64,000 nt of DNA from Bacteroidales bacterium (GTDB lineage Bacteria; Bacteroidota; Bacteroidia; Bacteroidales; UBA932), in the NCBI GenBank assembly GCA_022648545.1, contig JALCMP010000006.1, forward strand, positions 26,258 through 90,257, given 5' to 3'. Made by a program: the position numbers and the translations under genes. Positions within the stretch are counted from its first letter, which is position 1; every line of letters starts with the position of its first letter. The notes beneath the pieces are model-generated. The model ran no database searches. It saw only the letters and a program-made list of their open reading frames with translations, and was not told the origin of the DNA. Shown one piece after another: positions 26,290-35,411 of this stretch.

Positions 26290-27012
26290 ATGAGCGAACC
26301 TAACAATTTACCCAGGCATGTTTCATTTATAATGGACGGAAACGGCCGTTGGGCCTGCAAACGCGGGCTCGACAGGATTGACGGACATAGAGAAGGAGCC
26401 GAGAGCGTACGCGAATGCATGAAGTTCGCCGTCGAAAAAGGTATAAGGTATATAAGCTTTTTTGCCTTTTCCGAAGAAAACTGGGAAAGGCCGGCGGAAG
26501 AAGTGGAAGGGCTGATGCACCTTATGTTTCAGGCTATTAAAAAGGAAACTCCCACAATGCTGGAATATGGAATAAGATTCAGGGTAATCGGTGATATGAA
26601 CCGTCTGGGCGATTCCCTGAGGAAGGAAATAGACGAATGCTGCAAGGTCACCGATAAGGAAAACTGCGGAACCGATATGATAATTTTCCTGAGTTATAGC
26701 GGTAAATGGGACATAATACAGGCTTTCAATATGTTTATGGCCGATAGTTTCAGGAAAGGGATTTCCGGCAATCCTCCTGTTCTGGATGCAGGTATTTTGT
26801 CGGGGTATTTAAGTACCTCCGGAATTCCCGACCCGGATCTTCTTATCCGTACCAGCGGAGAACAAAGGATCAGTAATTTCATGTTGTGGCAGACTGCATA
26901 TACCGAATATTATTTTACCGAAACCCTTTGGCCCGATTTTCGCAAAAATGATTTCGCCAGAGCGCTGGAGGTTTATGCCAAAAGAGACAGGCGGTTCGGA
27001 AAACTTAAATAA
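26290..27012 (+). CDS. uppS: Isoprenyl (undecaprenyl) diphosphate synthase
   Basis: 240 residues. A cis-prenyltransferase making the C55 carrier lipid for cell wall and glycan synthesis. Motifs: IMDGNGRWACKRG with the catalytic Asp, GHREGAESV, FFAFSEENWERP, and PDPDLLIRTSGEQRISNFMLWQ. It is followed 30 bp later by bamA, the usual Bacteroidota order. Confidence 0.95.
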   Translation: MSEPNNLPRHVSFIMDGNGRWACKRGLDRIDGHREGAESVRECMKFAVEKGIRYISFFAFSEENWERPAEEVEGLMHLMFQAIKKETPTMLEYGIRFRVIGDMNRLGDSLRKEIDECCKVTDKENCGTDMIIFLSYSGKWDIIQAFNMFMADSFRKGISGNPPVLDAGILSGYLSTSGIPDPDLLIRTSGEQRISNFMLWQTAYTEYYFTETLWPDFRKNDFARALEVYAKRDRRFGKLK

Positions 27013-27042
27013 GAGACTGTAAATTAGCGGATAAGATTTTAA

Positions 27043-29577
27043 ATGAAAATATTCAGAGCATTATTATTTCTTGCTTTAGTATTCCCTGTTGCCGTTTCGG
27101 CTCAGATAGAGGGAGGGGCAAAGGGTGTTACGGTAGATTACAATAATCCCCGCAAATATGTTATCGGAGGATTTAAGGTTTCCGGTATAAAATACCTGAG
27201 TAAGGATCAAATTCTATCCCTTACGGGGTTGAGAGTCGGTGACGAAATAACGGTTCCGAGCGAAGAACTTTCGGATATACTTTCAAGAATATGGGCACAG
27301 CGCTATTTCTCCGATGCTGGAATTTATGTGGATTCCCTTAATTCTGCCCGGGATACATGTATCCTCGGGTTGCATTTGCAGGAAAGGCCAAGAGTCTCCC
27401 GCTGGAGCTTCAAGGGGATAAGAAGCGGAGAAAAATCCGAACTTCACGACAGGCTCAGTCTAAAAAGGGGGAGAGAACTGTCGGATTATATAATTACCTC
27501 CTCAACGGGTATAATAAAGAGATATTTTAAGGAGAAGGGATTCCTTAAAGTTGGTGTGAAAGTTATACAAAAGCAGGATACTGTAATACATAATGCTGTT
27601 CGCGTGACTTTTGTCGTAGACAGGGGGCCAAAAGTAAAAATAAAGAAGATTACGTTTTCCGGGGTCGATTCCGCACTGGTAGGCATTTCGGAAAACAAAA
27701 TGGTAAGGTCCATGAAAAAGACGCGTGACAAGCGCCTTATGAACTTCTTCAAATCCAAAAAATTCAGCGAAAAAGATTTCCCCGATGATGAGAAATCGCT
27801 TATATCAGTATTCAATGAAGCGGGATACAGGGATGCAAAAATCGTTTCCGATTCCATGTATTACATATCCGACAATCGCCTCAGGATAGATTTCAAGATA
27901 GATCAGGGTAAAAAGTATTATTTCAGGAATATTACTTGGACCGGAAATACAATCTATTCATCGCAGCAGCTTTCTCAGGTTCTCGGAATAAAGAGGGGAG
28001 ATGTTTATGATGTCGTAACAATGGAAAAGCGTCTGTACGGAGATCCCAAGCAGCAGAATATGGATATAAGGAAAATGTATACCGACAACGGTTACCTGTT
28101 CTTTAATATCCAACCGGTGGAATCCAATATAGAAAAGGATTCCGTAGATGTGGAAATGAGGATATATGAAGGCAAGCCCGCCGTTTTCAGCAATATAATA
28201 ATAAACGGAAATACCATAACGAATGAAAAGATAATAAGGCGTGCTCTTTTTACGAGGCCCGGATATCTTTTCAGCCAGACTGATTTCGAAAGATCTGTAA
28301 GGGAAATTTCTTCAATGGGACATTTCGATGCCGAAAATGCTCTCTCCGACAAAGGATACAGCATAATGCCCGATCAGCAAAACAATACTGTAGATCTTGC
28401 ATACAATGTAGTTGAGAAACCCGACAGTCAGGTGCAGCTCTCCGGAGGCTGGGGCGCAAATACCTTCGTGGGTTCCCTCGGTCTGTCGTTTAATAATTTT
28501 TCCATAAAAAGGATATTCGACAAGCATGCATGGAGGCCCGTTCCTCTGGGTGACGGACAAACTTTTTCTATAAAATTCCAGACAAGCGGAACGTATTATA
28601 CGGCTCTTACCGCAAATTTCATGGAACCGTGGCTTACGGGGAAAAAACCTACATCTCTTAGCGTGTCCCTGTATTTTACCCGACAGACTTCCTCATACTA
28701 CTATTATCAGAAGTCCGATGAATATATGGAAGTATTCGGAGCTTCGGTAGGACTAGGAAACAGACTGAAATGGCCGGATAACTACTTCGTGCTGTATAAC
28801 GAATTGAGCTGGCAAACGTATAAGCTTAAGAACTGGAATTATAATTTCCTCTTTGATACCGGACTAAGCAACAATATAAGTTACAGGATAGCTCTCGAAA
28901 GAAATTCCACGGATCAGCCTGTTTATCCAAGAACGGGTTCCGACATGTTGATAAGCCTTCAGATGACTCCGCCCTATTCGTGGTTCAGATCCAAGAATAA
29001 GGATTATGACAATATGCCCGACAGAGAAAAATACAGGTGGATAGAGTATCACAAGTGGACTTTCAAGAGTGCTCTTTATACCAAGATAATAGGCGATCTC
29101 GTCCTTAAAACATCTGCGGATTTTGGTTATCTGGGATATTACAACAAGGATTTGGGATATTCGCCTTTTGAAGGATATCAAGTCGGCGGCGACGGAATGA
29201 GCGGATACAACACCTACGGATCCGACATAATAGGATTGCGCGGCTATTCAAATTATTCGCTGACTCCAATACGCGGAAATGCATATGTAGGCCATGTCTA
29301 TGATAAGATTACCATAGAATTGAGGCATCCTATAATAATGCAGCCGCAGTCCACCATATTCGGTTTGATCTTCCTCGAAGGCGGAAACTGCTGGGAGGAC
29401 ATAAAGGATTTCAATCCTTTTCAGGTAAAGAGATCTGCGGGTGTGGGCCTAAGGGTTCAGTTGCCTGTGGTGGGAATGCTTGGAATAGATTGGGGGTATG
29501 GTTTCGATCCTGTACCAAACGAAAGGAAGGACAGGGGCGGAAGTCAGATCCATTTCCTGATAGGACAGCAATTCTAA
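27043..29577 (+). CDS. bamA: Outer-membrane protein assembly factor BamA
   Basis: 844 residues. After a signal peptide (ending VSAQ) come POTRA domains over ~45-460, then a C-terminal barrel with surface-antigen features (GLRGYSNYSLTPIRGNAYVG contains the conserved RGY of lid loop 6) and a final GQQF. It is the catalytic core that inserts beta-barrels into the outer membrane and is followed by two skp genes. Length is normal for the phylum. Confidence 0.95.
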   Translation: MKIFRALLFLALVFPVAVSAQIEGGAKGVTVDYNNPRKYVIGGFKVSGIKYLSKDQILSLTGLRVGDEITVPSEELSDILSRIWAQRYFSDAGIYVDSLNSARDTCILGLHLQERPRVSRWSFKGIRSGEKSELHDRLSLKRGRELSDYIITSSTGIIKRYFKEKGFLKVGVKVIQKQDTVIHNAVRVTFVVDRGPKVKIKKITFSGVDSALVGISENKMVRSMKKTRDKRLMNFFKSKKFSEKDFPDDEKSLISVFNEAGYRDAKIVSDSMYYISDNRLRIDFKIDQGKKYYFRNITWTGNTIYSSQQLSQVLGIKRGDVYDVVTMEKRLYGDPKQQNMDIRKMYTDNGYLFFNIQPVESNIEKDSVDVEMRIYEGKPAVFSNIIINGNTITNEKIIRRALFTRPGYLFSQTDFERSVREISSMGHFDAENALSDKGYSIMPDQQNNTVDLAYNVVEKPDSQVQLSGGWGANTFVGSLGLSFNNFSIKRIFDKHAWRPVPLGDGQTFSIKFQTSGTYYTALTANFMEPWLTGKKPTSLSVSLYFTRQTSSYYYYQKSDEYMEVFGASVGLGNRLKWPDNYFVLYNELSWQTYKLKNWNYNFLFDTGLSNNISYRIALERNSTDQPVYPRTGSDMLISLQMTPPYSWFRSKNKDYDNMPDREKYRWIEYHKWTFKSALYTKIIGDLVLKTSADFGYLGYYNKDLGYSPFEGYQVGGDGMSGYNTYGSDIIGLRGYSNYSLTPIRGNAYVGHVYDKITIELRHPIIMQPQSTIFGLIFLEGGNCWEDIKDFNPFQVKRSAGVGLRVQLPVVGMLGIDWGYGFDPVPNERKDRGGSQIHFLIGQQF

Positions 29578-29595
29578 TAAAAAAAATATGATATC

Positions 29596-30111
29596 ATGAA
29601 AAGAATTTTACTGGTTGTTTTTACCGTTCTGTTATCGTTCACGCAAATGAACGCACAGAAAATAGGGTATGTGAATACGGACAAGATTCTTTCGCATATC
29701 GGAGAATATAATGTAGCACAGCAGAAACTCGAGACGCTGAACAAACAATACAAGGCCCGTGTCGATGCCGATTATGCCGTAATAAAGAAAATGTATGATT
29801 CATACCAAGCTTCGAAGAGTCGGATGTCTGCATCACAAAGATCGCAAAAGGAAAATGAAATAATAAATAAAGAGCAGAATGTTAAGAATCTGCAGAAAAG
29901 CTTCTTCGGTCAGGACGGGTTAATGCAGAAAAAATCCGAAGAGCTCCTTTCGCCTATAAAACAAAGGGTCCAGAATATCATAAACAAGGTTGCGGAAAAA
30001 TACGGGTATTCGTTTATTTTTGATACTGCAGCATTCCATGGGCTTGTCTATGAAAATGAAAAGATGAATCTTAATGATATTGTACTGAAAGAATTAAATA
30101 TTAATAAATAA
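29596..30111 (+). CDS. skp: OmpH/Skp periplasmic chaperone (copy 1)
   Basis: 171 residues with a signal peptide ending MNAQ. The start KIGYVNTDKIL matches the OmpH family. A long helical hairpin (~35-130) is followed by KVAEKYGYSFIFDT. It would carry unfolded outer-membrane proteins to BamA. It lies 18 bp after bamA and 9 bp before the second copy. Confidence 0.9.
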   Translation: MKRILLVVFTVLLSFTQMNAQKIGYVNTDKILSHIGEYNVAQQKLETLNKQYKARVDADYAVIKKMYDSYQASKSRMSASQRSQKENEIINKEQNVKNLQKSFFGQDGLMQKKSEELLSPIKQRVQNIINKVAEKYGYSFIFDTAAFHGLVYENEKMNLNDIVLKELNINK

Positions 30112-30120
30112 TTATTTTTT

Positions 30121-30693
30121 ATGAAAACCATTTCGAAAATTGCAGTACTTGCTTTGGTACTGCTTTCCACACAGGCATTTGCACAAAATTACAAATTCGG
30201 GCATGTTGATATGCAGGAATTGATATCTTTGATGCCGGAAAGGGATTCCGCTGTCGTATCTTTGCAAAAATATGCAAAGGAAATGGACGAAAATATGGCA
30301 TCGATGCGTCAGGAGTTTCAAAAGAAGTATGATGAATACAATGCAAAACAAAAAGACTGGTTGCCTGCCGTTCTTGAAGCCAAAACAAAAGAACTGCAAA
30401 CTCTGCAGCAGAACATAACACAATTTCAGCAAAGCGCACAAAATGATTACAGCAACATGCAGCAGAAGCTGTTTGCTCCCGTAGTAAAGAAAGCCCGCGA
30501 CGCCGTAAACAAAATTGGCAAGGAAAAAGGCTTTATTTATATAACTGATATATCCATTGGGTCGCTTATCTATATTAACGAAACACAAAGCGTGAATATA
30601 ATGCCTATGGCAAAAAAGGATCTTGGTATATCCGCAGATAAGAAAGTTTTTGATCCCACGGCAGCCGCCGGAGCTTCTTCAGGAGTAAAATAG
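30121..30693 (+). CDS. skp: OmpH/Skp periplasmic chaperone (copy 2)
   Basis: 190 residues with a signal peptide ending AFAQ. KFGHVDMQELISLMPERD and the Gln-rich helices (~45-125) mark it as an OmpH paralogue. The C-terminus is longer and ends in an Ala-rich tail. It is the last gene before a strong terminator. Confidence 0.9.
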   Translation: MKTISKIAVLALVLLSTQAFAQNYKFGHVDMQELISLMPERDSAVVSLQKYAKEMDENMASMRQEFQKKYDEYNAKQKDWLPAVLEAKTKELQTLQQNITQFQQSAQNDYSNMQQKLFAPVVKKARDAVNKIGKEKGFIYITDISIGSLIYINETQSVNIMPMAKKDLGISADKKVFDPTAAAGASSGVK

Positions 30694-30727
30694 TAAAAAT
30701 AATTCCGGATATTTAAAAATATATTAT

Positions 30728-30756
30728 AAGGAGGCAGTCCTAAGGACTGTCTCCTT
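30728..30756 (+). terminator. Intrinsic terminator after the bamA-skp operon
   Basis: AAGGAGGCAGTCC (30728-30740) pairs with GGACTGTCTCCTT (30744-30756), a 13-bp stem with one G-U pair and a 3-nt loop. Confidence 0.85.
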
Positions 30757-30870
30757 AATTAGTTATGAGAAAATGAGTACTTTCTGTTTTAATTTATAAG
30801 TGTTTTTACTTTCGTAACTTATCGTTTATAAAAATCCGGAGCTTTAAATTTATAATTAGAAACTTTTGTA

Positions 30871-30904
30871 TAAATTTGTATTAATAAAAACGCTTTTATA
30901 TTTG
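30871..30904 (+). promoter_or_regulatory. Two overlapping candidate -7 boxes for korA
   Basis: TAAATTTG (30871-30878) and TATATTTG (30897-30904) both match TAnnTTTG. The first gives a leader of about 20 nt and is more plausible. The second ends only 2 nt before the ATG. Neither has a clear -33 partner at 19-21 bp. Confidence 0.35.
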
Positions 30905-30906
30905 TT

Positions 30907-32763
30907 ATGCGAAATAAGATAATTGATGTACAGGATATAGTCATAAGATTCGCCGGGGATTCGGGAGACGGCATGCAACTTACCGGAACTCTTTTTGCCG
31001 ACGCTTCCGCATTATTCGGAAACGGAATTTCCACCTTTCCTGATTATCCCGCCGAGATCAGGGCCCCAAGAGGAACCGTTGCCGGAGTTTCCGGCTTTCA
31101 GGTACATATAGGCAACGGACGGATCAAAACCCCCGGAGATTATTGCGATGCTCTTGTAGCTATGAATCCTGCAGCTCTTATGGCCAATGCCAAGTGGCTG
31201 AAGCCGGGTGGCAGCATAGTATTGGATATTGATGCCTTTGATGCGGCGGGGCTGGAAACGGCCGGGTTTAAAACGCTTTATCCGCTTAAGGAATTGAATC
31301 TTGAGGATCACCATGTAGTTTGGGCTCCCATAACTTCGCTCACCAAGGAGAGTCTTAAGGACAGCGGTCTTGATAATAAGTCAATATTGAGGTGCAAGAA
31401 CATATTTACTCTCGGGATGTGCTATTTTATGTTCAACAGACCTTTGGAATTTACAGAGAATTATATAGAAAGGAAATTCGGCAAAAAGAAGCCGCTTCTT
31501 GTTGAACCCAACAAGAAGGTTCTGAACGACGGTTACAATTATGCGCATAACATTCATGCAATAGCAAGTACTTACAGAGTAGCTCCTGCCGAACTTGATC
31601 CCGGAGAATACAGAAACATAAACGGAAATCAGGCCGCCGCCTGGGGATTGCTGGCTGCTTCGGAAAAATCCGGACGGCCTCTTTTTATAGGTTCATATCC
31701 TATAACCCCGGCAACCGAGATCCTGGAAGAAATAGCACTGCATAAGGAGCTCGGTGCGAAATCCTTGCAGTGCGAAGATGAAATAGCTAGTATCTGTACG
31801 GCCATAGGTGCTTCATATGCCGGAAATCTTGCCGTTACATCTACATCCGGCCCCGGTCTGTCTTTGAAATCCGAGGGACTCGGTCTGGCCACCATGGCCG
31901 AATTGCCACTTGTCGTAATAGATGTTCAACGTGGCGGACCTTCCACCGGATTGCCAACGAAGACTGAGCAGGCTGACCTGAATCAGGCTCTTTACGGCAG
32001 GAACGGTGAATGTCCTGTAATGGTAATGGCATCCAAAACTCCGTCGGATTGCTTCAGGGCTGCTTATTATGCAGCAAAGTTTGCAATGGAGCACATGATG
32101 CCCGTCATACTGTTGTCCGAAAGTTTTCTGGGAAAAGGATCCGAACCGTGGAAAATTCCCGATATGAAAGACTTTCCTGAAATTAAACCTCCCGTTATAA
32201 AGCATTGCGACGGTAAATTCAAACCTTATATGCGTGATCCTGAAACTTTCGTAAGAAATTGGGCGATTCCCGGTACGCCCGGTCTCGAGCATCGTATCGG
32301 TGGCCTGGAAAAAAATGAGGCTGGTGAAATTTCGTATAACCCTGCAAATCATGAAAAAATGGTTGAAAACAGGGCTGCCAAAGTTGCTAAGCTTGCCGAT
32401 TATTATCCTGCGTTTACTGTGGAAGGTTCCCAAAATGGTGACGTGCTCGTAGTGGGATGGGGCGGAACTTACGGACATTTGTCTACTGCTGTAAAGGAAA
32501 TGAACGACAAGGGCCTTAAGGTAGGTCTGGCTCATTTCGATTATATTTTCCCGCTCCCTCACGAAACCGAAGCCATTTTTAGTAATTTCGGAAAAATAAT
32601 AGTATGTGAACTGAACAGCGGCCAGTTTGCAAATTACCTTCGGGCTAATTTGCCGCAATTCAAATATTTGCAATTTAATAAGATACAAGGGCTTCCTTTT
32701 ATGGTACATGAAATAACCGATGCCGTTGAGGCGTTGATACCCAAAAACAAGAAAGAGAAATAA
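30907..32763 (+). CDS. korA: 2-oxoacid:ferredoxin oxidoreductase alpha subunit (KorA-like)
   Basis: 618 residues. An N-terminal gamma domain (RFAGDSGDGMQLTGT, ~15-190) is fused to the pyrimidine-binding alpha domain (~235 onward: FIGSYPITPATEILEE, STSGPGLSLKSEGLGLA). With KorB it oxidatively decarboxylates a 2-oxoacid, most likely 2-oxoglutarate, reducing ferredoxin. The gamma-alpha fusion is typical of Kor in Bacteroidota. Neighbouring gdhA supports 2-oxoglutarate, but other 2-oxoacids cannot be excluded. Confidence 0.92.
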   Translation: MRNKIIDVQDIVIRFAGDSGDGMQLTGTLFADASALFGNGISTFPDYPAEIRAPRGTVAGVSGFQVHIGNGRIKTPGDYCDALVAMNPAALMANAKWLKPGGSIVLDIDAFDAAGLETAGFKTLYPLKELNLEDHHVVWAPITSLTKESLKDSGLDNKSILRCKNIFTLGMCYFMFNRPLEFTENYIERKFGKKKPLLVEPNKKVLNDGYNYAHNIHAIASTYRVAPAELDPGEYRNINGNQAAAWGLLAASEKSGRPLFIGSYPITPATEILEEIALHKELGAKSLQCEDEIASICTAIGASYAGNLAVTSTSGPGLSLKSEGLGLATMAELPLVVIDVQRGGPSTGLPTKTEQADLNQALYGRNGECPVMVMASKTPSDCFRAAYYAAKFAMEHMMPVILLSESFLGKGSEPWKIPDMKDFPEIKPPVIKHCDGKFKPYMRDPETFVRNWAIPGTPGLEHRIGGLEKNEAGEISYNPANHEKMVENRAAKVAKLADYYPAFTVEGSQNGDVLVVGWGGTYGHLSTAVKEMNDKGLKVGLAHFDYIFPLPHETEAIFSNFGKIIVCELNSGQFANYLRANLPQFKYLQFNKIQGLPFMVHEITDAVEALIPKNKKEK

Positions 32764-32768
32764 GGATC

Positions 32769-33785
32769 ATGAAATATACATTCAAGGATTTTAAAAATGA
32801 TCAGAACGTCAAGTGGTGTCCCGGGTGCGGCAACCATTCCGTTCTGGCTTCAGTAGTACGTGCATTGCCCGAAGTTTGCGAAGACAGGCATTATGATAAG
32901 GAAAACATAGTATTCGTTTCCGGCATCGGTTGTTCGAGCCGATTCATATATTATATGGATACCTATGCCTTCCATACGATCCATGGGCGTGCTACCGCGA
33001 TTTCGACCGGAATAAAAGTAGCTAATCCTAAATTATCAGTATGGCAGGCCACCGGAGATGGAGACGCACTTGCTATAGGGGGGAATCATTTTATACATGC
33101 GATAAGAAGAAATATAGATATTAACATAATACTTTTCAACAACCAGATATACGGACTTACCAAGGGACAGTATTCCCCTACGTCAAAACTGGGGCTCGTA
33201 ACCAAGACTTCGCCATACGGAACGGTAGAACATCCGTTTAATCCGGGACACCTTGTTCTGGGAGCCAGAGGCACTTTCTTTGCAAGGAGTCTCGATTCCG
33301 AGTTACAGCTTAACAAGGAAATAATGTTAAGAGCCGCTGAACATGACGGAACGTCTATAATGGAGATGCTTACCAACTGCGTTATTTATAATAACGGAAC
33401 ATACAAGGACTTTTCTGACAGAGCGGTGCGTGCTGACAGAACTATAACCCTGCATGACGGCGAACCAATGCTTTTTGGGAAAAACAAGCAAAAAGGTATA
33501 ATGTTGGACGGCCTTAAACTCAAAGTTGTTAAATTAGGAGAAAACGGTATAACCATTAAGGATATATTGGTTGCCGATTCACACTCCGATAATATAGGTC
33601 TCCATACTCAGATTGCAGATATGAAATATCCCGATTTCCCCGTAGCTCTCGGCGTCATAAGAGATGTAAAGGATATGACTTATGATGATAATGTCCGCGA
33701 TCAGGTTATTGACGTAAAGAAAAAATCGAAAATACACTCCGTGGAAGAGCTGCTTCACAGCGGCGAGACCTGGACGGTAAAATAA
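32769..33785 (+). CDS. korB: 2-oxoacid:ferredoxin oxidoreductase beta subunit (KorB-like)
   Basis: 338 residues. The thiamine-diphosphate-binding beta subunit: CPGCGNHSVLASVVRAL at ~18-34, GIGCSSRF, GDGDALAIGGNHFIHAIRR and ILFNNQIYGLTKGQYSPTS. It starts 5 bases after korA and must assemble with it. Confidence 0.93.
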   Translation: MKYTFKDFKNDQNVKWCPGCGNHSVLASVVRALPEVCEDRHYDKENIVFVSGIGCSSRFIYYMDTYAFHTIHGRATAISTGIKVANPKLSVWQATGDGDALAIGGNHFIHAIRRNIDINIILFNNQIYGLTKGQYSPTSKLGLVTKTSPYGTVEHPFNPGHLVLGARGTFFARSLDSELQLNKEIMLRAAEHDGTSIMEMLTNCVIYNNGTYKDFSDRAVRADRTITLHDGEPMLFGKNKQKGIMLDGLKLKVVKLGENGITIKDILVADSHSDNIGLHTQIADMKYPDFPVALGVIRDVKDMTYDDNVRDQVIDVKKKSKIHSVEELLHSGETWTVK

Positions 33786-33814
33786 AACAAACAACAAACT
33801 AAACTAAAAATAAA

Positions 33815-35149
33815 ATGAAAGTAGATGACATCATGGCCAGACTTGCCAAGAAGTACGGTCAGGAAAAAGAGTACCTGCAGGCGGTAAAAGAGGTGCTCGA
33901 ATCTATCGAGGGTGTCTATAACGAACATCCCGAATTCGAAAATGCGAAAATCGTGGAAAGACTGGTCGAACCCGACAGGATTTTTACATTCAGGGTAACA
34001 TGGGTCGATGATAAAGGAGAAATCCGTACCAATCTCGGCTATCGTGTTCAGTTCAACTGTGCAATAGGTCCTTATAAGGGAGGTTTGCGTTTCCATCCTT
34101 CCGTAAATCTTTCCATCCTTAAGTTCCTGGGATTCGAGCAGATTTTCAAGAATGCGCTTACTTCTCTTCCGATGGGCGGAGGAAAAGGCGGTTCTGATTT
34201 CGATCCTAAAGGCAAGTCCGACGGAGAGATAATGCGTTTCTGCCAGGCATTCATGCTTGAATTATGGAGGAATATAGGCCCTGATACCGATGTTCCTGCC
34301 GGTGATATAGGTGTAGGCGGAAGAGAAATAGGATATTTGTTTGGTATGTATAAGAAACTTGCCCGCGAACATACAGGCGTTCTTACAGGCAAAGGTCTTG
34401 CATGGGGCGGTTCGCTCGTGCGTCCCGAAGCAACCGGTTTCGGAGCTCTGTATTTTGTCCAGCACATGCTTCACAAGGCAGAAAAAAGCATAGAGGGTAA
34501 AAGAGTTGCTATCTCCGGCTTCGGAAATGTTGCCTGGGGTGCGGCAGAAAAAGCTACCCAACTTGGAGCAAAGGTCGTTTCCCTTTCCGGGCCCGACGGA
34601 GTAGTTGAGATTCCGGACGGAATGAACCGCGAAAAGCTGGATTATATGCTTGAACTTCGTGCTTCCAACAGGGATATCATAGCTCCGTTTGCAACGAAAT
34701 TCCCTGAATGCAAGTTCGTTCCAAATAAAAAAGCATGGAGTGTTAAGTGCGATATAGCATTGCCATGCGCCTTTCAGAACGAGCTGGGCGGCGACGATGC
34801 CAGAGAACTGATAGCCAACGGAACGTGGTGCTGTGCCGAAGTCTCAAATATGGGATGTACCCCGGAGGCTATAGAAGCATTCCAGAAAGCTAAAATACTT
34901 TTTGCTCCGGGAAAGGCTGTTAATGCCGGCGGCGTTGCAACATCGGGTCTTGAAATGACCCAGAATGCTATGCATATAAGCTGGTCGGCACAGGAAGTTG
35001 ACAGCAAACTTCATGATATAATGAAGAACATTCATGAAGCATGCGTGAAATACGGCGAGCATGACGGTTACATAAATTACGTAAAGGGAGCGAATATCGC
35101 CGGATTCATGAAGGTTGCACATGCAATGCTGGAACAAGGTGTAATATAA
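33815..35149 (+). CDS. gdhA: NADP-type glutamate dehydrogenase
   Basis: 444 residues, the hexameric family. It aminates 2-oxoglutarate to glutamate. Motifs: GPYKGGLRFHPSVNLSILK with the substrate lysines, LPMGGGKGGSDFDPKGKSD with the catalytic Lys, and a GFGNVAWGAAEKA dinucleotide fold. Length and sequence fit the biosynthetic NADP form. It lies 29 bp downstream of korB and shares its substrate. Confidence 0.96.
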   Translation: MKVDDIMARLAKKYGQEKEYLQAVKEVLESIEGVYNEHPEFENAKIVERLVEPDRIFTFRVTWVDDKGEIRTNLGYRVQFNCAIGPYKGGLRFHPSVNLSILKFLGFEQIFKNALTSLPMGGGKGGSDFDPKGKSDGEIMRFCQAFMLELWRNIGPDTDVPAGDIGVGGREIGYLFGMYKKLAREHTGVLTGKGLAWGGSLVRPEATGFGALYFVQHMLHKAEKSIEGKRVAISGFGNVAWGAAEKATQLGAKVVSLSGPDGVVEIPDGMNREKLDYMLELRASNRDIIAPFATKFPECKFVPNKKAWSVKCDIALPCAFQNELGGDDARELIANGTWCCAEVSNMGCTPEAIEAFQKAKILFAPGKAVNAGGVATSGLEMTQNAMHISWSAQEVDSKLHDIMKNIHEACVKYGEHDGYINYVKGANIAGFMKVAHAMLEQGVI

Positions 35150-35193
35150 AACAAGGATCGGAACGAGATAGAGCGATCCGGCTGAAATTGTAA

Positions 35194-35224
35194 GGGGGAA
35201 TATCATATTGATATTCCCCCTTTT
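35194..35224 (+). terminator. Intrinsic terminator after gdhA
   Basis: GGGGGAATATCA (35194-35205) and TGATATTCCCCC (35209-35220) form a perfect 12-bp stem with a TAT loop, followed by TTTT. Confidence 0.92.
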
Positions 35225-35263
35225 GCGTGTAAAAACAGATTTGAAAAAGGGCGAAAATAGCCT

Positions 35264-35344
35264 GTTAAGGTACTGTTTAGATTATTTTTAAAAGGTGTAC
35301 TGATTATCAGTGCTTTGCAAGTCCGCCGTTAAGGTGCGGTTAAG
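35264..35344 (+). promoter_or_regulatory. Duplicated paired GTTAAG motif upstream of the RiPP maturase
   Basis: GTTAAG (35264-35269) and GTTTAG (35275-35280) are spaced 11 bp start to start. The same pattern recurs as GTTAAG (35328-35333) and GTTAAG (35339-35344), 64 bp downstream, with similar flanks (GTTAAGGT...GATT). One helical turn between half-sites suggests a dimeric regulator binding twice. A weak promoter (CTTG at 35354-35357, TAACTTTA at 35378-35385) lies just downstream. The half-site resembles LytTR-type motifs, but the spacing does not fit, so the regulator is unassigned. Confidence 0.45.
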
Positions 35345-35411
35345 ATTTTTTTTCTTGACATTCTCATGCTAACATTCTAACTTTAAATTAGAAACAATAA
35401 AATGGGGTATC

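Noticed and set aside
35264..35344. Classical LytTR operator
   Set aside because: The half-site resembles the LytTR motif, but those repeats are normally about two helical turns apart, not 11 bp.
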